Positions 18,439-26,151 of a stretch of DNA of 32,588 nt are shown piece by piece. The notes beneath the pieces are model-generated. The model saw only the letters and a program-made list of their open reading frames with translations, was not told the DNA's origin and did not search any database. Source of the stretch: Chloroflexota bacterium (GTDB taxonomy: Bacteria; Chloroflexota; Anaerolineae; Anaerolineales; UBA11858); assembly GCA_030608465.1 (NCBI GenBank), contig JAUWEC010000009.1:1-32588 (forward strand), read 5' to 3'. Each line of letters opens with the position of its first letter. The stretch's first letter is position 1. The position numbers and the translations under genes were made by a program.

Positions 18439-19167
18439 ATGAATTCTGAAAGCTCAAAATATAAAATACTTGTGGTGGATGATGAAAAACGCATGGTGAG
18501 ATTTATCCAATTGAACCTGGAGCAAGATGGTTATCAAGTTCTCACTGCCTTTAATGGATCGGAAGCCCTGGAACAGGTGCGCACCCAGCTTCCGGATTTA
18601 ATCCTACTAGATATCATGATGCCGGATATCAATGGGTTTGAAGTGTTAAAAAGAATCAGAGAGGTCAATACCGTTCCCGTTATTATGCTAACTGCAAAAG
18701 GCGAGGAAGAGGACCGAATTCAAGGACTGGAACTGGGCGCGGATGATTATATAACCAAACCATTCAGTCCCCGGGAAATGGTCAGCCGCATTCGCGCAGT
18801 ATTGCGCCGGACACGGTCATTTAAGGAAGATCAGATTGACTTAATCAAAGTTGATGACCGGCTGACCATTGACTTTTCACGCCGTGAAGTATGGGTTGAA
18901 GATAAAAAAGTTGATCTTCGGCCAACGGAATATCGCCTCCTCTACCATCTGGTAAAAAACGCCGGTTGGGTCAATACGCACGAGCAGCTGCTGTCAAAAG
19001 TTTGGGGTTTTGAGTATCAGGATGAACCTCATTATGTTCGCCTCTATGTAAATTATCTTCGAAAAAAATTAGAGCAAGACCCCTCAAATCCCAAATACAT
19101 ATTAACTGAGCGGGGTGTCGGATACCGGTTTGTTAATTACCGAAGGGACCAAGAGAAAGAAGAATAA
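18439..19167 (+). CDS. OmpR/PhoB-family response regulator
   Basis: This 242-residue two-domain transcription factor has a receiver (residues about 10-125) with the acidic pair VVDDEK, phospho-acceptor Asp in [10 protein letters not shown], Thr in VIMLTAKGE and Lys in [10 protein letters not shown] winged-helix DNA-binding domain (about 145-238) contains [39 protein letters not shown] and [11 protein letters not shown]. The ATG at 18439 ([11 protein letters not shown]) is preferred over the track's TTG at 18352, which gives 29 residues unlike the family. No histidine kinase is present. Being last in the kinase/FHA operon suggests Ser/Thr-kinase input or a distant sensor. Confidence 0.92.
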   Translation: MNSESSKYKILVVDDEKRMVRFIQLNLEQDGYQVLTAFNGSEALEQVRTQLPDLILLDIMMPDINGFEVLKRIREVNTVPVIMLTAKGEEEDRIQGLELGADDYITKPFSPREMVSRIRAVLRRTRSFKEDQIDLIKVDDRLTIDFSRREVWVEDKKVDLRPTEYRLLYHLVKNAGWVNTHEQLLSKVWGFEYQDEPHYVRLYVNYLRKKLEQDPSNPKYILTERGVGYRFVNYRRDQEKEE

Positions 19168-19316
19168 AATCGGGCGATCCTTTTCATTACCATCCCCCTG
19201 ATCAATCAAAGAAATAAATGGAATCCTGGGCCATATGTTTAATAATAGATAGGATCGGGGACTGATTTCCTTCAAGTTTCCCGTGGAGTTCACAGTAACC
19301 AAATAAATGAGCTTAC

Positions 19317-19345
19317 TTGCCAGCTTGTACAGACTAGTTTATACT
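19317..19345 (+). promoter_or_regulatory. Sigma-70-type promoter of the NarL-type regulator
   Basis: TTGCCA, a 17-base spacer and TATACT give five of six matches to each consensus box. The -10 ends 29 bases before the ATG at 19375. This is the best promoter seen for a monocistronic gene in the window. Confidence 0.7.
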
Positions 19346-19374
19346 CTTTCCAGAAAAATACAGGAGTCTAGAAA

Positions 19375-20046
19375 ATGTCATTTCAGCGAATATTATTAGT
19401 TGATGATCACGAGGTAGTACGCCTAGGACTAAAATCCCTCTTAGACCGGCATACCAAATTCCAGGTTGTAGCCGAGGCTGCCACAGGGGATGATGCATTT
19501 GCCAAAGTTGAACAATATCATCCGGATGTGGTGGTTATGGACATCCGCCTGCCTGGCGGCTCCGGGATTGAAGCCTGTGAAAAAATCATTGAAAAGTATC
19601 CGGATACAAGAGTCATCATGCTGACCTCATATGCCGAAGATGAAATGCTCTTCTCCGCGATCCGGGCTGGTGCATCTGGTTATATCCTGAAACAAGTGGG
19701 AAGCAATGATCTGATCGATGCCATCGAGGCAGTAGGACGAGGTGAGGCACTGCTTGATCCTGCGGTAACCCAGAGGGTTTTTAAGGAAGTCAGAAAAGCC
19801 GCCAGAGAAGAAGAGGCATCAGCTTTTACTGACCTCACAGACCAGGAAAAACATGTACTGATCCATGTGTCTGAAGGAAAAACCAACCGGGAGATTGCAA
19901 AAATACTTTATCTGGGGGAAGGTACTGTAAGGAACTACGTTAGCAGTATTCTCTCAAAACTGGATGTTCACAACCGGGCAGAAGCAGCGGCCTATGCTGT
20001 AAAACATAACCTGCGGAACCACCTGGTTCATCTCACCAAAGATTAG
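19375..20046 (+). CDS. NarL/FixJ-family response regulator (LuxR-type HTH)
   Basis: This 223-residue orphan response regulator has a receiver with [13 protein letters not shown], phospho-acceptor Asp in [14 protein letters not shown], Thr in [10 protein letters not shown] and Lys in GYILKQVGS. The C-terminal LuxR-type helix-turn-helix (about 150-215) reads [40 protein letters not shown], close to LiaR/DegU-type regulators. CAGGAG lies nine bases before the ATG. It has its own promoter and a strong terminator, so it is monocistronic. No histidine kinase lies nearby. Confidence 0.92.
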   Translation: MSFQRILLVDDHEVVRLGLKSLLDRHTKFQVVAEAATGDDAFAKVEQYHPDVVVMDIRLPGGSGIEACEKIIEKYPDTRVIMLTSYAEDEMLFSAIRAGASGYILKQVGSNDLIDAIEAVGRGEALLDPAVTQRVFKEVRKAAREEEASAFTDLTDQEKHVLIHVSEGKTNREIAKILYLGEGTVRNYVSSILSKLDVHNRAEAAAYAVKHNLRNHLVHLTKD

Positions 20047-20080
20047 GTTCAGTTTAGAGATCGATCCAGATAATCAATAG

Positions 20081-20113
20081 AAACAGAAGGGAGATCCCTT
20101 CTGTTTTGTCTTT
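20081..20113. terminator. Bidirectional intrinsic terminator
   Basis: AAACAGAAGGG, loop AGAT, CCCTTCTGTTT form an 11-bp stem followed by TTGTCTTT on plus. On minus the stem is followed by CTATTG after the TTT of the arm. It separates the convergent NarL-type regulator and SH3-protein gene and plausibly serves both. Confidence 0.8.
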
Positions 20114-20570
20114 AAGGGTTTTGGGCGGGTTGGAGGTAATTGGATACTGCCCATCCATTCCGGGCTTCATTTAGCGGGGCTTCCAGATACCACCACAGGT
20201 AACCATCCTGATCCTCAGGTCCATCCTTCACCAGGAATACTTCATCCTCTAAACCAAGGTATATGATTTCTCCGTTCAGTGAAGGGTCCCGCCTGAGTCT
20301 GAGTCCTTCCCCTTCTGTGCCTGAAATTTTTACATAATCTCCAATCTGGATACCACTATTGGTCTCAAGTGTAGGAGTCAAAGCAGCGGTTGGCGGTATA
20401 ACGGTTGGCGTAAGGGTTGGAACCGGCAGCACTGTTAATGCAGCTTCACCATTATAGGCAAGCTGATCGGATGAAGTAATATTGCCGGCAGCCAAAAAAG
20501 TTACAGCGAGCAACACGCTCGCAACAAAAACCGCCCCGGCAAATACCCATGGATTCAGTAAATCTTTCAT
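20112..20570 (-). CDS. Membrane-anchored SH3-like domain protein
   Basis: This 152-residue protein has an N-terminal signal-anchor helix (VFAGAVFVASVLLAVTFLAAG, about 9-29) and a Pro/Thr-rich linker (VPTLTPTVIPPTAALTPT, about 48-68). It ends in a bacterial SH3-type domain (about 72-148: GDYVKISGTEGEGLRLRRDPS, WWYLEAPLNEARNGWAVSNYLQP). Such domains usually bind cell-wall or surface ligands outside the cell. Its ATG overlaps the stop of the DGK-like gene (ATGA), so translation is coupled. The function beyond surface display is unknown. Confidence 0.8.
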   Translation of the reverse strand: MKDLLNPWVFAGAVFVASVLLAVTFLAAGNITSSDQLAYNGEAALTVLPVPTLTPTVIPPTAALTPTLETNSGIQIGDYVKISGTEGEGLRLRRDPSLNGEIIYLGLEDEVFLVKDGPEDQDGYLWWYLEAPLNEARNGWAVSNYLQPAQNP

Positions 20571-21511
20571 TCTTGATCCTTCGAAAATAAGGGTCGCGGT
20601 ACATCCCGGGGTACAAGAACCCGGAGTGATTGGGGACGAATATCAATGGAAACTTCTTTCGCTGGGGAAATTGGCTCACCATCAAGCTGCAGATATAAAT
20701 CAGTCTTTGATTTAATTAGAATTTCCTTACAGGGAATTAAAGTGGTTTTGTCTGATGAAATGTGATTTCCCGAGGCAAGATCAAAGAGATGCTGAAGGGT
20801 TTCAAATAATGAGTCTCCTGCAAACAGCCACAAATCTATACTTCCATCATCTATGCGCGCCTTGGGAGAAATCTCTGCCAACCCTCCGGCATAAAGATGG
20901 ACGTTTGTCACTAAAGCCAGAACATATATCCCGGATACTTCCTCGCCATCAGCCCAGATATTCAAATCCATACCGGACCAGTTTCTGGCATACCAGGCAA
21001 CATTAGCAGCATAGTGGGGAGTTGCTAATTGTTTTTGCCAGCGTGATCTAGGTTCAAGGTGGTGAACAATAAAGGCATCAAATCCAATCCCTGCCCAGAG
21101 GAGAAAGGGGATTCCCTGGCAAACTCCCAGATCCATGGTTCGGATCGATCCATTCAGTAATCTTTTCACACTGGTTTCCAGCGCCCCCCAATTGGTCCAA
21201 GATAAACTTGGCAAACCCAGTTCCTGAGCCCATACATTTGCAGTACCTGCCGGCAGGACGGCGAGAGCGGTTTCACTGCCTATTAAACCCTCCGCGGCTT
21301 TATGAATCGAACCGTCACCTCCAGCTACAAAAATCGCATCCTGTCCTGATGCAGCAGCTTTTTTTGCCAGCTTCGTGATATGATCCCCCCCTTCAGTGCG
21401 GATAATTGTTATAACCCAACCATTGGTTACAAGGATTTTTGCAGCCCGTTCGACCAATGGCAAAGATGGAAATCGGCCTGCCATGGGGTTGTATATCAGT
21501 TGTCCCCGCAT
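20567..21511 (-). CDS. Diacylglycerol kinase-like lipid kinase
   Basis: This 314-residue member of the DagK/YegS/sphingosine-kinase family would phosphorylate a lipid such as diacylglycerol. It shows the N-terminal IYNPMAGR, the nucleotide loop VAGGDGSIHKAAEG (about 60), LPAGTANVWAQELGLP (family GTxND loop with Val for Asp) and a C-terminal beta domain with GSIDLWLFAG and LQLDGEPI. The track start at 21607 adds 32 residues unlike the family. The ATG at 21511 is preceded by GGAG at six bases and begins the conserved strand, so I chose it. It is divergent from the kinase at 21641 and forms an operon with the SH3 protein. Confidence 0.85.
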   Translation of the reverse strand: MRGQLIYNPMAGRFPSLPLVERAAKILVTNGWVITIIRTEGGDHITKLAKKAAASGQDAIFVAGGDGSIHKAAEGLIGSETALAVLPAGTANVWAQELGLPSLSWTNWGALETSVKRLLNGSIRTMDLGVCQGIPFLLWAGIGFDAFIVHHLEPRSRWQKQLATPHYAANVAWYARNWSGMDLNIWADGEEVSGIYVLALVTNVHLYAGGLAEISPKARIDDGSIDLWLFAGDSLFETLQHLFDLASGNHISSDKTTLIPCKEILIKSKTDLYLQLDGEPISPAKEVSIDIRPQSLRVLVPRDVPRPLFSKDQE

Positions 21512-21599
21512 TTTTTCTCCAATGGGAATGTTATCTTGAGCATCCTGCCTGATTTCTCTCACAGTGTACTCCATCCAGATATCACCGTCAATCAGTTGA

Positions 21600-21608
21600 T
21601 GGTACAAT
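21600..21608 (+). promoter_or_regulatory. Extended -10 element for the third kinase
   Basis: TGGTACAAT lies 32 bases before the ATG at 21641 and fits TGnTATAAT with one mismatch in the hexamer. No convincing -35 is seen, as is common for extended -10 promoters. Confidence 0.45.
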
Positions 21609-21640
21609 CAAACCGGTGGAATCTGAAAGGAAGCTACCCC

Positions 21641-22639
21641 ATGATTGAGATTTTAAACGATCGGTATCAGTTAGATAAACAGCTTGGTGAAGGGGGAATG
21701 GCAATCGTCTACCAGGCGAGCGATCTCATGTTGGAACGGACAATCGCAGTCAAAATTCTCAGAAAAGATTTCTCAAAATCCAAAGCATTTCAGGAACGGT
21801 TTAAAGAAGAAGCCCGGGCAGCTGCCAATCTCACCCATCCAAATATTGTGACTGTTCACGACTTCGGATTTGATAATGACCGGCTTTTCATTGTCATGGA
21901 GCACGTTCCTGGGACCGATTTAAAACAGATCATCAAAAAGTCCGGACCCCTGCCGATTGACCATGCTTCCCGGTTATTTATTCAAGCCTGTGCGGGTCTC
22001 GGATATGCTCATCGAGCAGGACTGGTTCACTGCGATATTAAGCCGCACAATATGCTGATCACTCCGGATCACCGGTTGAAAGTGACAGATTTTGGCATTG
22101 CCAGAGCACTTGCATCTGTAAAACACGATGAACAATCTCAAGCGATTTGGGGTTCCCCGGCTTATTTCTCACCGGAACAGGCTGCCGGGAGAGCGCCGTC
22201 CCCCGCCTCTGATGTTTACAGCCTTGGTGTTGTTTTATTTGAAATGTTAACGGGCGAACTTCCGTTTACAGATCCTTCTCCCCAGGAATTGGCTCTGCTC
22301 CACAGATATGAAACACCCCCCTCTCCCCGGGAAATAAATCCAGAGATTTCTCCCGAACTGGAGGAAATAATAATTAAAGTGCTTTCCAAAGAACCTAGTT
22401 CACGATACCGGACCGCGGATCAGCTGGGGAGGATCGTTATAAGTTTTACCGAAATGCTTGACACCCAAACCCAGGTGGAAATACCAGCTCCCCTTCCGGA
22501 AGACAAAGACCTGCAAGCGATCCTTAACCTCGAGAATAAAAAAACCAGTAAACAGTGGTTGACAATCTTGCTGGGTTTGCTGTCCCTGATCGCCTTGGGC
22601 GGGTTGATCCCCTTTTGGATTTGGGTATACTATCAGTAG
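21641..22639 (+). CDS. Ser/Thr protein kinase with C-terminal membrane anchor
   Basis: This 332-residue Hanks-type kinase shows LGEGGMAIVYQAS (about 15), IAVKIL, HCDIKPHNMLI (about 129; Cys replaces the Arg of HRD), VTDFGIARA (about 149) and GSPAYFSPEQAAG. The catalytic Asp, Lys and Asn are intact, so activity is expected, but loss of the HRD arginine suggests no dependence on activation-loop phosphorylation. The last 25 residues are a membrane helix (LTILLGLLSLIALGGLIPFWIW) with nothing outside. The ATG at 21641, with AGGAAG upstream, replaces the track's start, which lies within the divergent lipid-kinase gene. It precedes rpe, the position held by prkC in Bacillus. Confidence 0.9.
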   Translation: MIEILNDRYQLDKQLGEGGMAIVYQASDLMLERTIAVKILRKDFSKSKAFQERFKEEARAAANLTHPNIVTVHDFGFDNDRLFIVMEHVPGTDLKQIIKKSGPLPIDHASRLFIQACAGLGYAHRAGLVHCDIKPHNMLITPDHRLKVTDFGIARALASVKHDEQSQAIWGSPAYFSPEQAAGRAPSPASDVYSLGVVLFEMLTGELPFTDPSPQELALLHRYETPPSPREINPEISPELEEIIIKVLSKEPSSRYRTADQLGRIVISFTEMLDTQTQVEIPAPLPEDKDLQAILNLENKKTSKQWLTILLGLLSLIALGGLIPFWIWVYYQ

Positions 22640-22747
22640 AATTAGACTGTTCCCCCCTGACCTACCTTTATTTGGCCAGTAACATGTAAGAATCGAACAC
22701 AAATTAGATAATTTATTGGAAATATTACAAACATTTTTTGATTTCAT

Positions 22748-23413
22748 ATGAAAAAACCTTATTTATTCTCACCATCAATTCTCTCGGCAGACTTCACCCA
22801 GCTGGGGGATCAAATCAAACAGGCGGAAGAAGCAGGGGCGGATTGGTTCCATATCGATATCATGGACGGACATTTTGTGCCCAACATATCTATGGGCCCG
22901 TTCATCGTGGAAGCCTGCAAGAGAACAACTGATCTCCCATTAGATGTCCATCTAATGATTGAAAAACCTGAGGTATACTTGGAAGATTTTGTGAACGCCG
23001 GCGCAGGGGTTCTGACAGTTCACATTGAAACCTGCCCGGAGATGGATATAACCCTACAAAACATTCACAACCTGGGTTGTAAAGCCGGGATTACTTTTAA
23101 ACCAGCAACGGAGGTAAATAAAATAAAACCTTATCTGAACGATGTTGATCTGGTACTGGTGATGTCTGTAAATCCGGGGTTTTCAGGGCAATCATTTATG
23201 CCGGAAGTGGTCCCAAAGATCAGGCAGATCAGAAATATCCTGGATGAGATCAATCCTGATGCTTTAATAGAAGTGGATGGAGGGATCAATTCGAAAACTA
23301 TCCGGCAGACTTTTGATCAGGGGGCAGAGATTTTTGTTGCAGCCAGCGCGATTTTTAATCACCCCCTTGGGATACAAAAAGGTCTTCAATCGCTTCGGGA
23401 TATGCTCCCCTAA
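22748..23413 (+). CDS. rpe: Ribulose-phosphate 3-epimerase
   Basis: This 221-residue TIM-barrel enzyme interconverts ribulose 5-phosphate and xylulose 5-phosphate in the pentose phosphate pathway. Motifs present are SILSADFTQLG, FHIDIMDGHFVPNISMG (about 36), LDVHLMIEKPE (about 67), VLVMSVNPGFSGQSF (about 137) and IEVDGGINSKT (about 174). These cover both metal-binding His/Asp pairs and the phosphate loop. No good ribosome site precedes the ATG. It follows the membrane kinase by 108 bases without an obvious terminator, so cotranscription is possible. Confidence 0.93.
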   Translation: MKKPYLFSPSILSADFTQLGDQIKQAEEAGADWFHIDIMDGHFVPNISMGPFIVEACKRTTDLPLDVHLMIEKPEVYLEDFVNAGAGVLTVHIETCPEMDITLQNIHNLGCKAGITFKPATEVNKIKPYLNDVDLVLVMSVNPGFSGQSFMPEVVPKIRQIRNILDEINPDALIEVDGGINSKTIRQTFDQGAEIFVAASAIFNHPLGIQKGLQSLRDMLP

Positions 23414-23429
23414 ATAAGGCTCCCGGATC

Positions 23430-23470
23430 CAAAAACAAGTGTACCTGAGCTTCAAAAGCTCAGGTACACT
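23430..23470 (-). terminator. Long perfect hairpin terminating rpmB (and facing rpe)
   Basis: AGTGTACCTGAGCTT and its exact reverse complement form a 15-bp stem with a 3-base loop. On the minus strand it is followed by TGTTTTTGG, a usable U-tract for rpmB, whose stop lies 80 bases away. On plus there is no T-run, but the stem may still protect or end the rpe transcript. Confidence 0.7.
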
Positions 23471-23551
23471 ATTAAATGAATTGCGGGAGAAGGCAAAAAA
23501 TCGACCTATCTCCCACAACGAAATCTATACTTTAGTGTTTATGGTATTGAT

Positions 23552-23731
23552 TCAGACTTTCGTCAAAGTACGGATGCAGCGGGTGCACAATGTTTTCCGG
23601 ATTTTCTTTCCATCTTCATATACCGTAACTTGCTGCAAATTTGGTTTAAATTTACGTTTGGTTGTTTTTTTCGACCAGGGGCGGCTACGCCCAAATTTGG
23701 TAGTTTTTCCGCATTCTTCACATTTCGCCAT
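23552..23731 (-). CDS. rpmB: 50S ribosomal protein bL28
   Basis: This 59-residue protein is too short for the ORF track and was translated by hand. It begins MAKCEECGKTTKFGR, continues SRPWSKKTTKRKFKPNLQ, and ends LCTRCIRTLTKV. The order FG-R-x-x-x-SKKTTKRKFKPNLQ and the C-terminal LCTRCIR are diagnostic for bL28. The two CxxC pairs make it the zinc-binding form. GAGGG lies eight bases before the ATG. It is divergent from the Asp23/FakA operon, as in several Firmicutes. Confidence 0.95.
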   Translation of the reverse strand: MAKCEECGKTTKFGRSRPWSKKTTKRKFKPNLQQVTVYEDGKKIRKTLCTRCIRTLTKV

Positions 23732-23841
23732 AGGTAATGCCCTCGTTCAACAGTGATTATTTATGATTGCAAAATCCAGTTTAGTAACTGAAACTAAATC
23801 CAGAATCGAAGCCAGGATTATTCATTCAGCCAAGCCCGCCA

Positions 23842-23870
23842 ATCTTACCATACAACAAGTCAATCCACAA
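23842..23870 (-). promoter_or_regulatory. Promoter of rpmB
   Basis: Minus strand TTGTGG, 17-base spacer, TAAGAT, with an extended TG (TGGTAAGAT). The leader to the rpmB ATG would be about 100 bases, long enough for regulation, although I see no clear structure in it. Confidence 0.6.
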
Positions 23871-23898
23871 GAGGAGACCTACCGTTCCACTGTTTTTA

Positions 23899-23907
23899 TG
23901 TTATCAT
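23899..23907 (+). promoter_or_regulatory. Possible extended -10 for the Asp23/FakA operon
   Basis: TGTTATCAT lies about 52 bases before the proposed Asp23 start and fits the extended -10 form with one hexamer mismatch. There is no convincing -35. Confidence 0.3.
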
Positions 23908-23959
23908 TTGGCATCTGTAAGTTATCCTGACACATATTCCCTACAAAATGGTGAATTTA

Positions 23960-24319
23960 ATGAAAAAAGAAAAAGCACCTTTAGGCGACATTCAAATTTC
24001 CAAACAAGCAATCGCGACCATCACCTATCAGGCTGTCCAGCGCTCTTATGGTGTTGTCGGTCTGGCACCAAAAAACATCGCAGATGAGTTGGCCCATGCT
24101 ATTGTCAAGGATCCGACGCATGGAATTGATGTGGAATATAAAGATAAGGTAATTAATATCGATGTCTACATCATTATCGAATATGGTACCCGAATCAAAT
24201 CCGTTGCCGCCAGTGTCGCCAATACAGTACGCTACCAAGTTGAAAAATCCTTAGGAATTCCGGTGAACGAAATTAACGTTCACGTTCAAGGTCTCCGAAT
24301 CAGCAACGAAGAGGTGTAG
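23960..24319 (+). CDS. Asp23/YloU-family envelope stress protein
   Basis: This 119-residue protein has the Asp23 fold: ISKQAIATITYQAVQRSYGVVGL near the start, then VINIDVYIIIEYGTRIKSVAASVANTVRYQVEKSLG and INVHVQGLRI. Family members are cytoplasmic or membrane-associated and tied to envelope homeostasis. The track begins at 23948, but the ATG at 23960 has GGTGA six bases upstream and is a reasonable alternative; the difference is four residues. It lies next to the DAK/FakA gene, the usual yloU-yloV pairing. Confidence 0.9.
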   Translation: MKKEKAPLGDIQISKQAIATITYQAVQRSYGVVGLAPKNIADELAHAIVKDPTHGIDVEYKDKVINIDVYIIIEYGTRIKSVAASVANTVRYQVEKSLGIPVNEINVHVQGLRISNEEV

Positions 24320-24375
24320 TAAGCTCTCTGGCATTGGTAGTAATTGTTGCATCCTTTCTTCAGGAGTACTTAGGC

Positions 24376-26040
24376 ATGAGTGACGAATACCCGGAAAACA
24401 AGACCCCTCAAATTGACGGGAATCAATATAAAAAACTGATGAGTGCCGGCTTAACCTGGCTGCGGACGAATCAAGAATCAGTAAATGCTCTGAACGTTTT
24501 CCCTGTGCCGGATGGAGATACGGGCACCAATATGGTTCTCACCCTCCAGGCGGCATATGATGAAATATCCAACTCTTCTGAAAAACAAGTTGGTGCTTTA
24601 GCCGAGAAACTGGCACATGGGGCACTGATGGGAGCCCGGGGAAATTCCGGCGTGATTCTGTCCCAGATCTGGCGGGGATTTTCCAAAGGCATCGGGGATT
24701 CCAAAATTCTGGACGGGAAAAGTCTGGTGGAAGGACTGCTGCAAGCCCGCGACACCGCTTATAAAGGGGTTGTCCGTCATGTGGAAGGTACAATACTGAC
24801 CGTATGTAAAGATATGGCTCTGGCAGGTGAAAAAGCTCTCCAGGAATCAGAAGATCCATATTTCATCCTTGACAAAGTGACAGAAGCAGCCCAGGTCTCC
24901 GTTGATTACACACCAGAGCTGCTCGATGTTCTTAAAGAAGCCGGTGTTGTTGATGCAGGAGGGAAAGGGCTGCTGCATATCTTTGAAGGCATGCTGCGTT
25001 ACATCAAAGATGAACCTTTGGATATTGAACCGGTCCATGTCCAGCCGTTGTCAGTGATAGGAAAACAAGAAGCCCTCAACAGCATTGAACCCGGACAGGA
25101 TTACGAAGTGATTGTTGATTTCCAACCTCACAAACCATTGATACTGGAAGATTTTTACCAGGATTTAGAAGAAATCGGCACCTCCATTCAAGTTGGTGAA
25201 GGGGATGGCATATACCGGATGCACATTCATGTGCCAACTGAAAAGCGGTACGAGCCAATCGATTACACCATGACTATTGGAACGATAACCAAGGTTCATA
25301 TTGAAAACCTGATGGTGCAAATGGACACCTCCTCTGCTGAGCGTGAAAAAGAGGAACCCATTAAACTGATTAGCGTATCTCCGGAAGATGTCGCCACGGT
25401 AACTATTTCCCCCGGGGTTGGATTTTCTCGAATCTTCGCCAGCCTGGGAGCGGCCGCTATCGTAGAGGGCGGACAAACCATGAATCCCAGCACGCAGGAG
25501 ATCCTGGCAGCCTTCGAGGATTTGCCCACAGACCAGGTAATTATTCTGCCGAACAATAAAAATATCCTCATGGCAGCAAAATCTGCAGCTGAACTCTCAG
25601 TCAAAACGGTAGAAGTTATTTCGACTGTCACCGTTCCCCAGGGATTGGCCGCTATGCTGCGCCTCATTCCAGGCCAGGAACTAAGTCAGTTAGCTGCTGA
25701 AATGCGATCCGCCGTGAATGAAATAGAAAGTGGAGAAATTACCACTGCAGTCCGAGATGTGGAAATTGACGGTATTGATGTCAAGGAAGGAGAAATCATC
25801 TCCCTCCATAACGGAAAGCTGATAGGTTCAAACAAAACTCTCAAAGAGGGTTGTCTCACCTTCCTGGAAACGGTAAAAGCAAATGATTTTGAGCTGATTA
25901 CCATGTTCCATGGTGAGAATATCAGTCAGGAAGACGCTGAATCTATGGCTGAATTCATCCAGGAAAAGTATCCTGATCTGGTAGTTGAACTCCAATACGG
26001 CGGTCAACCCCACTACCAGTTTATATTATCCATTGAGTAA
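24376..26040 (+). CDS. fakA: Fatty acid kinase catalytic subunit FakA-like (DAK domain, YloV)
   Basis: This 554-residue protein has an N-terminal DhaL-type ATP-binding domain (about 15-200) with LNVFPVPDGDTGTNMVLT supplying the Mg-coordinating aspartates and ALMGARGNSGVILSQIWRG. Middle and C-terminal FakA regions follow (GVVDAGGKGLLHIFEGM, IYRMHIHVPTEKR, EGGQTMNPSTQEIL, ILPNNKNI). It would phosphorylate fatty acids bound to a FakB/DegV partner, and a DegV gene follows. I start it at the ATG 24376 (MSDEYPENK), with CAGGAG nine bases upstream, instead of the track's 24334. It is 56 bases after Asp23 and probably cotranscribed with it. Confidence 0.88.
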   Translation: MSDEYPENKTPQIDGNQYKKLMSAGLTWLRTNQESVNALNVFPVPDGDTGTNMVLTLQAAYDEISNSSEKQVGALAEKLAHGALMGARGNSGVILSQIWRGFSKGIGDSKILDGKSLVEGLLQARDTAYKGVVRHVEGTILTVCKDMALAGEKALQESEDPYFILDKVTEAAQVSVDYTPELLDVLKEAGVVDAGGKGLLHIFEGMLRYIKDEPLDIEPVHVQPLSVIGKQEALNSIEPGQDYEVIVDFQPHKPLILEDFYQDLEEIGTSIQVGEGDGIYRMHIHVPTEKRYEPIDYTMTIGTITKVHIENLMVQMDTSSAEREKEEPIKLISVSPEDVATVTISPGVGFSRIFASLGAAAIVEGGQTMNPSTQEILAAFEDLPTDQVIILPNNKNILMAAKSAAELSVKTVEVISTVTVPQGLAAMLRLIPGQELSQLAAEMRSAVNEIESGEITTAVRDVEIDGIDVKEGEIISLHNGKLIGSNKTLKEGCLTFLETVKANDFELITMFHGENISQEDAESMAEFIQEKYPDLVVELQYGGQPHYQFILSIE

Positions 26041-26073
26041 AGCAGCCTTGAAGTAATTATCATTTCAACTCAA

Positions 26074-26132
26074 TCCGGGTTTTTCCCGGAAATATAGATC
26101 CGGCGGACTTATCAATAAGTTCCGCCGTTTTT
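26074..26132 (+). terminator. Two hairpins and T-tract between fakA and degV
   Basis: TCCGGG-TTTTT-CCCGGA (26074-26090) is followed by CGGCGGACTTATCAATAAGTTCCGCCG (one bulge) and TTTTT (26101-26132). The second has the form of an intrinsic terminator. It could end the fakA transcript or attenuate the downstream degV-recG-coaD genes. Confidence 0.7.
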
Positions 26133-26151
26133 AAAGCCAGAGGAGTCCCTA

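Noticed and set aside
20482-20715. Plus-strand ORF over the SH3/DGK junction
   Set aside because: It overlaps two well-supported minus-strand genes joined by an ATGA overlap.
23439-23756. 105-residue plus-strand ORF opposite rpmB
   Set aside because: It is a shadow of rpmB and the terminator hairpin; the minus-strand bL28 explains the conservation.
24471-24859. Overlapping minus-strand ORFs over fakA
   Set aside because: They are antisense shadows of the conserved DhaL domain, without ribosome sites.
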